Of a stretch of 64,000 bases of DNA, positions 31,901 to 43,420 are shown piece by piece. A program made the position numbers and the translations under genes. Each line of letters opens with the position of its first letter. Position 1 is the first letter of the stretch. The DNA lies in NCBI GenBank assembly GCA_944989445.1, contig CALYLW010000323.1, positions 540,001 to 604,000 of the forward strand, given 5' to 3'. Below the pieces are notes generated by a model. It searched no databases and had not been told where the DNA came from. It saw nothing but the letters and a program-made list of their open reading frames with translations. The DNA comes from Ampullaceana balthica (lineage: Eukaryota; Mollusca; Gastropoda; Lymnaeidae).

Positions 31901-34900
31901 TTTTCATGTCAACCACCTTTAACCCTTTACTGGGCAGAGCTTTACGGATTTTCATCCTCCAAACGGGCAAGATTTTTTTTACAATTTTAGAGATATTTAG
32001 GGGTACGTCAGTAAAAACACCATATCTTAGGTATTAGTGCAAATATTTTAATAAAATAAAAAGCAAAATAAACAAAAATGAATTTTTTTTTATTGTTTAC
32101 CTTGTTATTCTTGTCAAGTCTTGTTTTTTTTATTAATCCATGTCTTCCCAAAAAAAAATATTCCAATAACGTTTTTAAGAAGTCCAAACAAGCACTACTG
32201 ACACTATTTACAAGCACAAATTTCTAGTCTGACTGAAAGATCGGATGTTTGCACAATACTAACACTAAAGTCACTATCAATCTTTTCATCCAATTCAAAG
32301 TACATTTTTCTCAACTCAATTTCTGTTAAATTTAAGCCTGTAAATACCACTTTATCGCTTCAAGAATCCAAACTATCCATTTTGAACACTCACACAAAAA
32401 AATTGAAAAAATAAAAAACAAACACATCCAAGAGAACACGTGTGTAAATGTAGTCAAATCTATTCACAACAGAATAAACAGGAAATCACGTGCCGGAAGT
32501 CTCGCGATTTTTAAAAAAAACGTTTTTGGCCGTTTTGCCCATTTGGGGGATAAGACGCTTTTGGCCGCTGTGCCCAGTAAAGGGTTAACTTGAAAACGTA
32601 ACTTTTTAAATGAAACTAAAATTTCAAAAATACATGACATCCCGAAATTTAATTTCTTACCTGCACTACTAATTCATTGATTCTTTCAGTTAGCAATGCT
32701 ATTTTTTCTTCATTTTGGTTACTCACAGTTCCATTTATCTGGAAAAATTAGGAATAAACAGATTTTATTTAAAATCCATACTAATGGGTTCATCATAACA
32801 ATTTTAACAATAGCTATTTATATACAAACAAAAAAAGAGACAAACCTTTACGATAGGAGCATTAAAAATTAAAAGAGGAATCATGTTCAGTTTTATAAGT
32901 TTGAAATACTTACACTTCCTTGTTGACTATTCAATGCTAGTCGTTGGTGTCCACGACGTATCCGTTTTTCCACATCAGTTATAAGTGTCTGTAGAAATCT
33001 GACAAAATCCTCTTCATATCCACATTTTTCAAACTTAGGGCTATTCTGATATCTGAAATATTTGTTTAATTAAATAAAATAAATAAAAATTTATTTTAAC
33101 CTTGCACATCATTTTAAAAAAAAATTAAATAAATAAACAAAATACTTTAAAGTGAAGTTACTTAAAGTGAAGTGAGTTTTTGCAACTCTTTTTTTTTGCA
33201 ATTTCTTTAAAGAATTACAAAATGCCAATTGAAACTAAATTTAGACTTTTAACACTTTTTCTCCGGAATTATTTTCCTCATTCGTAGGAATTATCCATTC
33301 AGGAAATTTGTTATCATGCTATCTTTAAATGTGAATAATTTTATTACTTTTTATCAGATGATGATATATTTGGTATTGAATTAAGGGGAAAAGAATGATG
33401 TTTTCAGACAATACAGACTGATGTTGTTTTTTAAAATTAAAATAGTATTATTTTGTTTTAGTGAAGAAAAAAATATTAAATTAAAAAATAAAAGAATTCT
33501 TCTTTTTTTCTTTTTTTTTAACCAAACCTCATTCAAAGCAACAAAAATTTCCTTTATTCAAAATGTAAGAAAATTGAGTTTTATCTTCTGAACTATATTC
33601 ATATTTACAGCACACAGAAATAACTTCATGTTTAAAAAAAAATTAAAACATCAGAGGTCAAATCCATAAAGGAAAATAATCCACACAAAAAAAAAGAACT
33701 GTTTATAATGGAACTATAAGCTATACTATGTATTGCAACTAGAAATTATTAAAATATACTCTCCAAAATTGCACTTAGTCTTAGTGCCAAGTTTAGCAGC
33801 TTTCAAATTAGACCTTGTATTGTCTATATTATTATTTGTAGTAGAAATATCAGTTCTACAAGGCATTTGAGACGGGGGTGGGGCTTGTTAATCAGCAGAT
33901 GAATTTTAAACTCCATTGTCAATTTTACAACAACTAGTACTAGCACAGTACAGGCACAAGGCTTGTGATTCATCTGTATTTTAAATTTACTATTATCATA
34001 AAAAAACTTACTTTTCATTATCGTAGTATTTATAATTATATTAGATTGATCAAAAGATGAGCTGGGTTGAATATCCATGTTTATAAACAAAAATCAAAAC
34101 GAAAAAAAGTGCTTCAAACGTTTCTTTTGCGGTGAAACAGTTCAAACAAAGAATTTCCAAGTATTCCAACTTTTTTATTCAAGGGAAATCATTCTAAATT
34201 ACATTAAAAATCATTTTTGTTCAATAGCTAAGAAAAGGAACAATCCAATTTTAATAAATCAATGATGCCATTGTCGATCCATCAAAAACATCTTTTTAAA
34301 AAAATGACAATGGGAGCATGGAGAAAAATAGTTAAAGAATTTAACATCAGTTTATTTTAAATGAGAGATTTTATGCATATATTAATAACTAGACTTACTC
34401 TTTGCGTAACGCTTCATCATGAATTTTGGTACATGGGCCTAAGAGAAGGAAAAAATACTACAATTAATAGAAATTTTTTTAAAGTTAAAAAAAATAATAT
34501 TTTTGGTGCATTACTTTATATTACTCCCTGGCTTTCATTCAATACACAGATAATAATTAAAAGCATAAATAGTATATGATGATCCTAAAGCACTTTTAAG
34601 GACTTGTAAAATATACTTCTAGTTATTGAAGAAAAAAAAGGAGAATTAATTGTAAATTATTAGTTACCAAGATCTGCACGTGTGTTGGTAAAGAGCTCAT
34701 GAGGACAAAACCCACAAAGAAAGTATTTGCAAACCTAGAATAGAAATTTTCAAAAAGTAATAAAATCATCATTTCTCTCTCTTTATACATGTATTATAAA
34801 ATTTAAACTTTGTTCCTAGTGGGTGGGCAGGCTAACATTGTGTCAAAATGATTCTACAAGGATGGATGGCTCGTGATCAAACTTGGCACATACATCTAAC

Positions 34901-37900
34901 ATCATCCAGATTGAAATCTAGAGGGGTTTCGAAATTAACATCATGTACTGTTTGTGGGCAGTGGCCCATTACATCTTTTGTCTGATATAGATCATTTAAC
35001 GGGAAAAAATATTCCGAACATTGGCTACCAGTTGGATTGATGGATCTAGACCAAACTTGATACAGAAAAAATTGATGGTCCATATTAAAATAATTTGCCG
35101 AGTCGACCGGCTTCACACAAGAGAGGTAAACACGACGTCACCAAATTTTTTTAGGCTATACTCGCTCTACTCCTCTTCCAATGCACACCAAATACATTGC
35201 TTAGAAAACATCAGTTTTGAAATAATTGTGTTAATTTTAATTCAAATGCCTTTGACTTGCAGGTAAACTGTCATTAAAAGACCGAATTTGAATTTGAGGA
35301 CCGGTATCTTTCCTACATCTATCAAATGATTAGTGTAATATAAATAGTAACAGTCGTGGCCTTGATCGTTGTTCACATCAAACACACACTGTTTCCCTGA
35401 CAGCTAAGAGAATTAAAATTTTTAAAAATAATTCATTAGCCATAGGCAAACTAGATTAATACAGTCGAAACCGGTTAAGTCGACAGCGTTGGGGTATGCA
35501 AAATGGCATCGAGATAACCGATGCTCGAGTTAAAACGAAAACCAATATGGCGGCAAAATATTAACATGCGCTTGAAATTTCTTTATATACGTGTTGTGCG
35601 TTAATTAGTGATGGGACGATTAATCAGAATTGTATCGGAATATACGAAATATCAATATGCTAAATGTGATATATTATATTATTATTATGCGAAATGGAAT
35701 GTCCTTGCGAGTATGATTTATGTAAATGAATTAGTGACTCGGCTCTGACTGAGGCTCCCCCCCCCCTCTAGTTCTAGTTCATTTGCTCGTTCGTCCTTGA
35801 ACTTTATTATTTCATGCTATTTACTACTAATAATAATGAACGAATGATGTAATTATAATTAAAGTCATAATCTTAGTGTAAGTTTATTACTAATAAATAC
35901 CAAGGCATTTATTTGTATAAGGACCAAGGAAAACAATCAATATTCAAATAAATATATTTGTTAATAATTGACTACTATTACGCTAGGACTAGTGTTTACC
36001 GTAGTTACGACTATCGAACCCCGCTGACACTCATCTTTAAAAATGTTTAGGCTTATTTATATAAGTTTAAGTCTTCGGAATTTAAATAATTTATTCAGCT
36101 GCAACTTCAATATTATTCAATAAGCCGTAATAGATTTTTACCCCGGAGTTCGTATTTGTTGTGTTGAGCGACGGTGACTTCAAATCACTTTCTCCCTATT
36201 CCGGTATTAAATAATATACACGTCATCACTATTAGTCTACTTCGCCTACGGCTAAGGAATGCTTTTTTTTTAAATTTTAATTTGCTTAGTTGTCGAGGCA
36301 CTGTACGAGAGCTGGTTCACGGTCAAAGGTCACAGCTATTACTACAGTCGCCGCTCTAAGTGAACTCAAAGGGACAGGGGGGGCGGCAAGTTACGGAGCT
36401 TTCTAGTTAGGGATAATGAGGGTGGTGGGGGGAAGGCTAGAAGGCTTGAAAGGTCTTTGATGTTTATATAAAAGGAAGCCTCTTGCTTTGACATAGCAAT
36501 ACAAGACTGCGAGAAGAGACACCTTCCCTCCCCTCCCCCACTGTTATACATCTACAGTGGGTTGGGGGAAGGAACATTTTTCTTTTTAAATTGAGTCAAA
36601 GCATGCCTTGGTAAATGGCCAGTGTAGCTCAACCCCACCTAAACCCCACCCCAGTCGTCGTGCGCGCGGCGAAATTCAATAATACTGGCAAGTTGACGAG
36701 TGAAACAAAATATGGTATTTAAATAAATTCCATCTTATTATGACTGTTTACTCCGTTTTATCAGGACTTAGTCGGTATATTAGCTTATTACCCGGACTTA
36801 ATTTTTTGTTGTGTTACGGCATAATACCAGAGCCAACACGCGAGCGAACGTGACATCAAAATCAACGCGTCTTCTTAATAATAATAATATTCTGGTCTAT
36901 AAATATACACGTCATCACTGTTTGTGGAGTTCGCTAGTGACCAATTTTTTAAAAAAATGTATTCGCTTAGTTACCGAAGCATAGTACCAGAAGTAACAGC
37001 GCTGAGCAAGCGGGCTGTGACGTCACCAGCAGACCCTGGTGAGGCAGAAAATTGGTCCCTTCCCTTGGTTATAAAAAAAATCATAGCTAACATTTTCAAA
37101 AGCTGGCGATTGGTCATGGGGATCGAGATAACCAACATTAAGTGACAAATTTGACCCTTTTTTGTGCTTGTGTTATGAGGTTTCGGCGACATAAAAAAAT
37201 CGAATTAAACGACGAGAAAATGCTAAGACAAAGAGAGAATTTGGCGGTTCCAATAAAAAACGTCGACATAATGGGGTGGGCGAGTTAACCGAGCTCGAGG
37301 TAAGTGGGTTCGACTGTAGTGATGATTGATGTGTATACTGTTTATATACCGGAAAAAGCAGAAGGCGATTTGATGTCACCATCGCTTGTGTGTTAGTCTC
37401 GTATGTTGCCCTGCATCTTAACAGTAACACAACAAAAAAAGCAAACTCCAGGTAATACAAGCTAATATACCAATACAGTAGAACCCACTTAACTCTAGCC
37501 CGGTTAACTCATCAGCTCTATTAAGTCGACGTTTTTTATTGGAACCGCCAAATTCTCTCTTTGTTTTTGCATTTTCTCATCGGTTACTTCGATTATTTTA
37601 AATCGCCGATGCTAACACCTCGAGCACAAAAGAGGGCCGAATTTGCCACTTAGCGTTGGTTATCTCGATCCCCATGACCAATCACCAGCTTTTGAAAATG
37701 TTAGATGTGATTTTTTATAACCAAGGGAAGGCATTGAATTTCTGCCTCGCCAAGTCTGCTGGTGACGTTACAGCCCGCTTGCATTCAGCTCTCAGCGCTG
37801 TGTTGCTTCTGGTACTACATGTATACCAATCGCCAGCTTTTGAAAATGTTAGTTATCGATTTTTTATAACCAACATCAAATTTCGGCCTCGCGAGGTCTG

Positions 37901-40900
37901 CTGGTGACGTCACAGCCCGCTTGCATTCAGCTCTCAGCGCTGTGTTACTAACTTACTTCTGGTACTATACCAATCGCCAGCTTTTGAAAATGTTAGTTAT
38001 CGTTGCCACTCACCATCTCGTAACCGTATTTTCGCGCGCGTCTTATAAAAAGTTTTACTATTGGTTACGTTTATGCTAGCTAACCAATAAAATTGATAGT
38101 TCAATAACAGTTGATGCACTCTTGTTGATCTTGTCTGAAGGATAACATCCTGCAGTGCTGTTAACTCCTGGGAAATTACCCAAATCGTGGGAATTTTTGA
38201 GTCAAATTTATAGAAATGGGAATTTGGGAATTTATGAGGATTTGGTCTTAAATATGGGAATATTTGAGATTGACAAATTTTTAAAATTAAATACACACAA
38301 TATACACATGACAATAAAATAAAATGATTTGAAACATGCTCATTTTCAAATAAGAAATACAGGGTGGCTTTATGATGTCATATTTGTTTACTTTTAGCGT
38401 GTCTAGGTTTGTTTATTTCGGAATCTACGTTTTTTTTAATGTGTTGGCTAGGTTTTTCCCAAAATTGTCACTGGCAGCACTGACCCAGTTCCCAGACTGA
38501 ACACGTGAGCACACAGACGTCACCAACCTAACAAAACATTAAGTGGTTGGTGTGTCTGTAAATAATGAATTAAGCAACAAAGCATTATAGACTTTGTAAA
38601 GAAACCATAGTAACCGCCGGTACAATACTTTTCAGAGCTGTGTCAGAGTGAAATGACTTGCGAATTTTGTGTATGCAATGTTGGAGAATATAATAAAAAT
38701 TTGTATTGATAATTCACGTTGGTTTTTATTTTATATTTTTACATTTCTGCTGTTAGTTGGTGCACATATACCTTTTGTTGTTAGCAAACATGTATGTACA
38801 TTTTTATAGCATGCCGATCGCTTCATCAAACAAATAACAGCAACGCTGTTGTGTAAAAAAAAACTCCAAAAACATGTGCATGTACATTCTCATTTATTAA
38901 TGCTGGTGATGGGACGATACCAAATCATAGGGTGCTTACTGTAAACAAGGCTCCCCAAATTTTAGGATATATAATTTATAATAATATAACGGACTACAGA
39001 CAGTTTACCCACCCCACTCTCAATCTCCCACACCATTGTTGTTGGTTAGTCCGATTAGCATCAAGTTACCAAAGGAATTCCGAGTCCATTGTAAGCTGAG
39101 GGGACGGACCCAAAAAAGATGGTTTGGAAGAGAATGGTTCGGGGACAATGAGGGGATGTGTAGGTTACACGGGGTGGGTTATTTGTGTAGCTTGTAAGGA
39201 AAGTCACGCAAGTGCCTTCCAAGGCACAGTATCGCTCAATCTGGGAATCGCCGCAAGAGAGAAAAAATACGATGTCACCAGTCACCAGCGGACCCTGCGC
39301 GCGCGGTGTGGCGGGCAGGAGTAGATGAATTTGTTATAGTTATGTAATAGGGAAAAAACCGCGCTAACGCAATAAAGGGTTATATTTAAACTTAAACGGT
39401 CCTTAAAAAGGAAAGGTCTTAACAACCTTAGGAATAAATAGGGTCGAGATATATCGATACCATTCCTATTAATCGTCCCATCACTAATTAACGCACATCA
39501 TGTATAAAAAGAAATTTCAAGCGCATGTTAATATTTTGCCGCCATATTGGTTTTCGTTTAACTTGATGATCGGTTATCTCGGCGCCATTTTTCATACCCC
39601 GTGGCCGTCGACTTAACCGGGTTCCACTGTACTAATAACTAACACTATAAAGGTAAGCGTTATTCGCACGGTTTTGTCAGTGCGAATAATGTCCAACATT
39701 ATCCGCACGGTTTACCGGATGGGGGAATAATAAAATGTTTCTGAGAAAGAGCCTGCTTGAGTGTTTGCAAACATCCTCACTGTAGTTGTAAAACAAACAA
39801 AGGATTTTAAATAACTAACCCAAAAAAAATAATTAGTAAGACCGTCCTGGGATTCGATCCGCATACCATCATTCATCATGTTTAATGGAACTAACCACTC
39901 ACCTGGATAAGCTGACGATTTAAGTTGGTTATTTTAAAATTATAAGAATTATCATTAATTGGACACCAATCATTTTTTTTATGGCAGTGCTAATTTAAAA
40001 CTTCAGTAATCATGAAATTTTAATTTGTATTAGCATATAAATGACACATTTTAGCCGAAATCGAGTGATATCGGCTTTTATTTTGTCTACACCGGGCGCG
40101 TTTTTTTTTCAACGTAACCAGCCCCTAGAAGACGCATGCGCGGACGACCCGTGCAGATAATACTCTGCATTATCCCCACGGCCAAAACCGTGCGAATAAT
40201 CACTGCGTACTATAAAATATGGACTAATTGAAGTTGCCGTTAACTAGGGTTGCCAGATGTCTGTCTCAAAAACACCGGACGCTAGTGTCAAAATTTGTCA
40301 ATGGCACAAAAAGCCTTATTTAAATGCATAAATTGTCCGGTATTGTTTCAAATTTTTCACTGGACAAATAGTGATAATACCGGACAGTCCGGTAAGAAAC
40401 CGGACGACAGTCCGGTACGAAACCGGACATCTGGCAACCCTACCGTTAACTAGTCTTGACTTAACAGGACCGGCCCTGATCTGAGCAACGCTTAATCGTT
40501 AACAACCGTAATCCTAATAATTAATTAGTCAATTGTATTTGTATATAGTATATAGGGTAATCCTGCAGTTTCTACACGTATATTATTTCACATCGAAATT
40601 TAATTTTCTCGTGAGAACTTACGTCTTTAATTTATTAAATGCGTTATTATATGTTGTATTTCAGCTATTACAGCGCTAATTTGTAAGTCTTTCTAATTTC
40701 TAAGGCATTTTCTAGGCTCTCAACAAGAAATAGTCTGATGGTGATGCAACCATTTTGTTTATCTATTACTCTACTTGCCGGATTGTCCCAATAAAATGCC
40801 AAATGGAAATTTCTCACTTACAAACAAACAAAATAAGAATCAAACATCTAGTAACGAAATAAAAACTGAAATTACCTTTAAAATATTTATTTATCTTCTA

Positions 40901-43158
40901 AGAACATTAAAATATATGAATAATACCTTTTTAAAATATCGTCAGTCATTAAATTTATTTTAGCATGGGTCGAGCTAGGTAAAAACATCTGGCAAACAGT
41001 TTACTAGGTAAACAAAATGGACATATCGTGACCAGATTATGTATTATATAGAGCCGATAAAATGCCTTAGAAATTAAAAAGACTAAAAAATTAGCGCTGT
41101 AATAGCTGAAATACAACATATAATAATATAATTTATAATGCATTTAATAAATTAAAAACGTAAGTTCTCACGAGAAAATTAAATTTCACTGTGAAATAAT
41201 ATACGTGTAGAAACTGCAGGATTACCGTATATAGACTACATGAGTAACTTTAATATAAATAATTAACTAGCCTAACTAAATTGGTGCTTAGTACGGTAAT
41301 CCTTTAATTCAGCGCATTTTAAATTTTTAGACAGAACAAAATAACTTACTTTTACTAATTTAAACACTTAAATCAGAAATAAAAAAAGTATCTAATGCTT
41401 TTTACAATTAGTTTTTCGTGTGCTTTGTTGAGTTTAAAGGGGTTTTTAACTTAGAAAAAGGTTTTTAAAAGCAGACTTCCAACAACAACAATGGCGCCGT
41501 TAGTCACAGAAGATAGTGAAATATACAAATTTTTATTTCGTACAAATCGTAAAATAGTAATTTTATTTCAACAAAAAAATAACGAAGTGATTATTCGCAC
41601 GGTTTTGGCCGTGGGGATAACGCTGAGTATTATCCGCACGGGTCGTCGGCGCATGCGTATTCTAGCCGCTGGTTGAAAAAAACGCGCCCGGTGTAGACGA
41701 AATAAAAGCCGATATCACTCGATTTCGGCTAAAATGTGTAATTTATATGCTAATACAAATAAAAATATCATGATCACTGAAGTTTTAAAGTAGCACTGCC
41801 ATAAAAAATGATTGGTGTCCAATTAATGATAATTGTTATAATTTAAAATAACGTACTTAGATCGTCAGCTTCTCCAGGTGTGTGGTTAGTCTGAGTTAAT
41901 GGTATGCGGATCGAATCCCAGGGCGGTCTTCCTTATTTATTTTTTTTGGGTTAGTTATTTTTTATATTTTTTGGTGTGTGTGTTACAACCACAGCGATGA
42001 TGTTTGCAAACACTCAAGCAAGCTCTTTCCCAGAAACATTTTATTATTCCCCCACCCATGCCTGTCTCTATCTATTCTGTTATTCACTGTTACAGGCTCT
42101 CACTTTTAAATTTATCATATGCTATACTGGCTATACCATTATATTATTTCGCTTTTGCATGCTTAAACTTAAATTAACTAAATTGATGTATGACAATTAC
42201 AGGTACAATGCTAGTTTTGGGGAGAATAATAATTAGCCTTTTTAATTTTTAATTACAGAGCCTCAATGAAAGTTAATAAATGTACTTAATAATAAATAGA
42301 ATAAAAATACAAAGTGTGAGTGCACTGGAACAGTTACTAATAGTTTCATATCAATCAGCTAAATCCATAGTTCTACTAATTAATTAATGATTAACTAACG
42401 ATATGCAGGTCCGCTCTGATTATTGTTAAAATGGATTTTAAAAAAAATAAGATTCCAGTCACTCGAAAGACGGTTAAAATGACAATTTAATTATTTGTAT
42501 ACCCTCCAAACCAAAATATGTCAATAAGCAGTGATACATAAATAATAAGCAGTTAGCGTTAGTAATAAGAATTTAGATATCGTTTGGCATTATTCTCTCA
42601 AAATATGTCAATAAGCAGGGATACATGAATAATAAGCAGTTAATAATAAGAATTTATTTAGATATCGTTTGGACTCATTCTCACGGTCAAAACCGTGCGG
42701 CAATGCGAATAATGCTAGGTAAACCGTGCGGATAATATTGGACATTATTCGCACTGCAAAAACCGTGCGAATAACGCTTACCAAAAAATAATGTTTTAAT
42801 TTTAAAATAGATTTCAATAATTTCATAATAATTATTAATGAAGTAAGTTTGAAAAAATGTTTTTTTGATGACTTGAAATATAAAATGCGCTGAAATAAGG
42901 GATTACCACTTAGTAGTACTTAGTTACTTAGACAGACTTAGTTCACTTAGTAAACTTAGTTAGTAGTTATCTGGGACAACAGTATAAACAAATTTATAAT
43001 CAATTTTAAAGTTTCAAAAGATTGACTATTGAATCTTTTAGCATGGTTCTACATACATCTGCACTATTCCATGATAAATCTTCTGGTTGTTGGGAAGGAT
43101 CCAAATTTCTAGTTCTTCCCATCAACTCATCAAGCAATGCTTTAGCTTCAGCGGCCAT
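22913..43158 (-). CDS. LUC7L3: LUC7-like 3 (CROP), U1 snRNP-associated splicing factor, complete
   Basis: LUC7 proteins join U1 snRNP and help choose 5' splice sites. Ten coding exons join in frame (high to low): 43158-43057, 34734-34668, 34438-34399, 33052-32914, 32738-32661, 31717-31622, 29331-29167, 28928-28651, 23604-23327 and 23073-22913. The total is 1404 nt, 467 aa (human about 432). The N-terminus reads LLDELMGRTRNLDP. Zinc finger 1 lies in VCKYFLCGFCPHELF and GPCTKIHDE (Cys36, Cys44, Cys59, His63). Residues about 117-174 are helical/coiled-coil. Zinc finger 2 is MEVCEVCGAFLIVGD to HLMGKQH (Cys190, Cys193, His209, His215). Exon 8 is an RE-rich helix passing into an RS/RD domain that continues in exon 9, and an acidic Ser-rich tail ends in KIDE. 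Exons 8 and 9 are both 278 nt by coincidence of length, not by sequence. Introns 1 and 8 are swollen by transposons. No frame damage is seen. Confidence 0.96.
24390..25559 (-). pseudogene. Penelope-like element, 3' half: RT thumb, linker and GIY-YIG endonuclease
   Basis: A 318-codon minus-strand frame (25559-24603) begins within the reverse transcriptase at VNFLDITVTL and continues through YLLYPSSHPKSCKDSIPFSQ-type thumb sequence. It has the Cys-rich knuckle CGRNRCKTCPF typical of Penelope-like elements, then a GIY-YIG domain (VYTIVCKRCPLKYIGETGR) and its following helix (AEHVRAIKQDKHCPVSRHF). The untranslated tail to about 24390 contains CCGTTGAGGAAGGCTCTTTG, common in this class. RT motifs with the YADD box are absent. 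The frame itself is uninterrupted. Its partner half lies head-to-head at 25560. Confidence 0.9.
25560..26258 (+). pseudogene. Penelope-like element, 5' half of reverse transcriptase, inverted relative to its 3' half
   Basis: Plus-strand frames encode the RT fingers and palm of a Penelope-like element: DIVIKPADKGGAVVVWDK, then (after a frameshift near 25880) KIHKDGNPGRPIVSACSCP, then LFLLDVCSLYTSIPH. At least two frameshifts break it, near 25610 and 25880. It stops at FNGQFFDQ, before the catalytic YADD region, where hAT sequence takes over. The start abuts the start of the opposite-strand 3' half exactly, giving a head-to-head arrangement with the centre of the RT lost. Confidence 0.88.
26259..28292. 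mobile_element. hAT-like element, second level, with TTAATCG-rich ends
   Basis: The left end (TTAAATTTAATAGTTAACTT) matches the reverse complement of 58178-58322 but lacks the outermost ~16 bases. The right end (ATTAATCGAGAAATTAATAG...TTCGCAGCCTTAG) matches the inverted start of the copy at 63325-64000. Inner landmarks shared with that copy are GAGCGGGTCTTATTGACAAT and TTATCGGCCGAAATATTTTA. Short frames ending in 'YLCSHAA' at 27854-28063 recur at 63531-63776 and are shared repeat sequence, not genes. Confidence 0.7.
26503..27729. mobile_element. Third-level insertion with CAGGCCTGCCAACC ends
   Basis: Starts CAGGCCTGCCAACCTGCC and ends GGGTTGGCAGGCCTG, splitting the hAT element. The host sequence ACAATATAACC, intact at the window's right end, is duplicated as ATATAA(C) on both sides (26497-26502, 27730-27735). 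Size of the duplication (6-7 bp visible) and the ends suggest a hAT relative. No transposase motif was recognised inside. Confidence 0.7.
29700..30175 (+). repeat. Dispersed repeat R1, copy in LUC7L3 intron 6
   Basis: Reverse complement of the copy in ALYREF intron 1 (1370-1815), with matching landmarks GGCTGCCCCCATGTTATGAA, CAAGCACTTGACAG and TCTATGTGTTGTGAAAAAAT. Just upstream (29525-29575) is a short direct repeat of 'CTGTATATGTCGTCAG'-like units. No coding capacity. Confidence 0.75.
30900..31600 (+). repeat. Dispersed repeat R2, copy 1
   Basis: Shares, in opposite orientation, a long block with 47320-47990. Landmarks include TGGTCATCGATGGCTGGGGT, GGATGTCAACAATAGCAGAC and CAATGCATTGTCATCCA. 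The two copies are inverted relative to each other and sit on either side of LUC7L3 exon 1. Class not determined. Confidence 0.7.
31923..32584. mobile_element. piggyBac-like MITE
   Basis: Perfect terminal inverted repeats CCCTTTACTGGGCA and TGCCCAGTAAAGGG, flanked on both sides by TTAA (31919-31922, 32585-32588). The CCCTTT start and TTAA target are diagnostic of piggyBac-type transposons. At 662 bp with no transposase it is non-autonomous. It lies in LUC7L3 intron 5. Confidence 0.88.
34740..35400. other. LUC7L3 intron 1 sequence with decayed repeat
   Basis: Contains GATCAAACTTGGCACATAC and a block with 'GATGGATCTAGACCAAACTTG', the style of decayed dispersed repeats near 8600. Frames here (34877-35116, 35021-35266) resemble no protein I know. 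Nothing else is seen. Confidence 0.4.
35462..37316 (-). mobile_element. pogo/Tigger-like MITE, copy 2 (reverse orientation)
   Basis: Starts CAGTCGAAACCGGTTAAGTC and ends GTTCGACTG, flanked by TA (35460-35461, 37317-37318). It is copy 1 (4520-5491) in reverse orientation with extra internal sequence containing AGTGATGGGACGATTAATC and poly-C/G runs. The frame 37192-36971 matches the shared MITE frame of copy 1. Confidence 0.8.
37476..39629 (+). mobile_element. pogo/Tigger-like MITE, copy 3, with internal tandem repeats
   Basis: Starts CAGTAGAACCCACTTAACTC and ends ACCGGGTTCCACTG, flanked by TA (37474-37475, 39630-39631). It faces copy 2 across about 160 bp. Inside, a unit beginning ACCAATCGCCAGCTTTTGAA recurs near 37677, 37827 and 37970. 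The block 38905-39490 has GTGATGGGACGAT at both ends in opposite orientation and looks like a nested insertion. Confidence 0.75.
40245..40442. mobile_element. 198-bp hAT MITE inside the foldback element
   Basis: Ends TAGGGTTGCCAGATGTC and GACATCTGGCAACCCTA, flanked by a perfect 8-bp duplication CCGTTAAC (40237-40244, 40443-40450). The interior carries repeated ACCGGAC words. It inserted into the spacer between the palindromic arms and is therefore younger than that element. Confidence 0.9.
40556..41230. repeat. Inverted pair derived from a hAT left end
   Basis: A segment of about 165-175 bp at 40556-40720 is inverted at 41050-41230. Both contain ATTATTTCAC...TACACGTATA, TTCTCGTGAGAACTTACG and the GCGCTGTAATAGCTGAAATA stretch or its complement. 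The same sequence forms the left interior of the autonomous hAT at 53008 (near 53150-53233 and 54876-54930). It makes a second palindrome inside the foldback element. Confidence 0.7.
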
Positions 43159-43420
43159 TTTAAAAATGTATAACCATGATTTTTATTTTATCCCCGATTC
43201 CAAGTACAAGGAGTCAATTTTTTTTGTCGTTAATTAACATGAATTATATTTTTGAAAAGAATTATCATTATGAATATATGTGTGAAAATTTTAACACATG
43301 TATTTTCAAAGAAAAACAACAAAATTTTCATAATTGTCGAAATATTCTTCACATAAAAAATAGAATCGATACTAATATATTTGATAAAGGTTCATTTTCA
43401 TATTAGGTGTCCTACTTACC
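43159..43420 (-). promoter_or_regulatory. LUC7L3: LUC7L3 5' flank
   Basis: Transposon-free AT-rich sequence upstream of the LUC7L3 start codon. A donor-like GCTCG then GTAAGT (minus strand, junction at 43420/43419) could end a non-coding first exon, but no good acceptor lies between it and the ATG. The true transcription start is unresolved. Confidence 0.3.

Larger units (their letters stand above)
39652..42782. mobile_element. 3.1-kb foldback element with long palindromic arms
   Basis: Starts GGTAAGCGTTATTCGCACGG and ends with its inverse CCGTGCGAATAACGCTTACC. The arms stay complementary for hundreds of bases: 39652-40210 pairs with 41586-42782. The right arm is interrupted by about 600 bp (roughly 42061-42680). 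The word CCGTGCGAATAA or its complement recurs many times in both arms. A tRNA-like B box (GGATTCGATCC / GGATCGAATCC) lies in each arm near 39850 and 41910. No target duplication or transposase is evident. Confidence 0.75.

Noticed and set aside
35340..35405. Minus-strand exon-like segment after a CTCTTAG acceptor (GKQCVFDVNNDQGHD)
   Set aside because: Does not match LUC7L3, has no partner exon and lies in repeat-rich intron 1.
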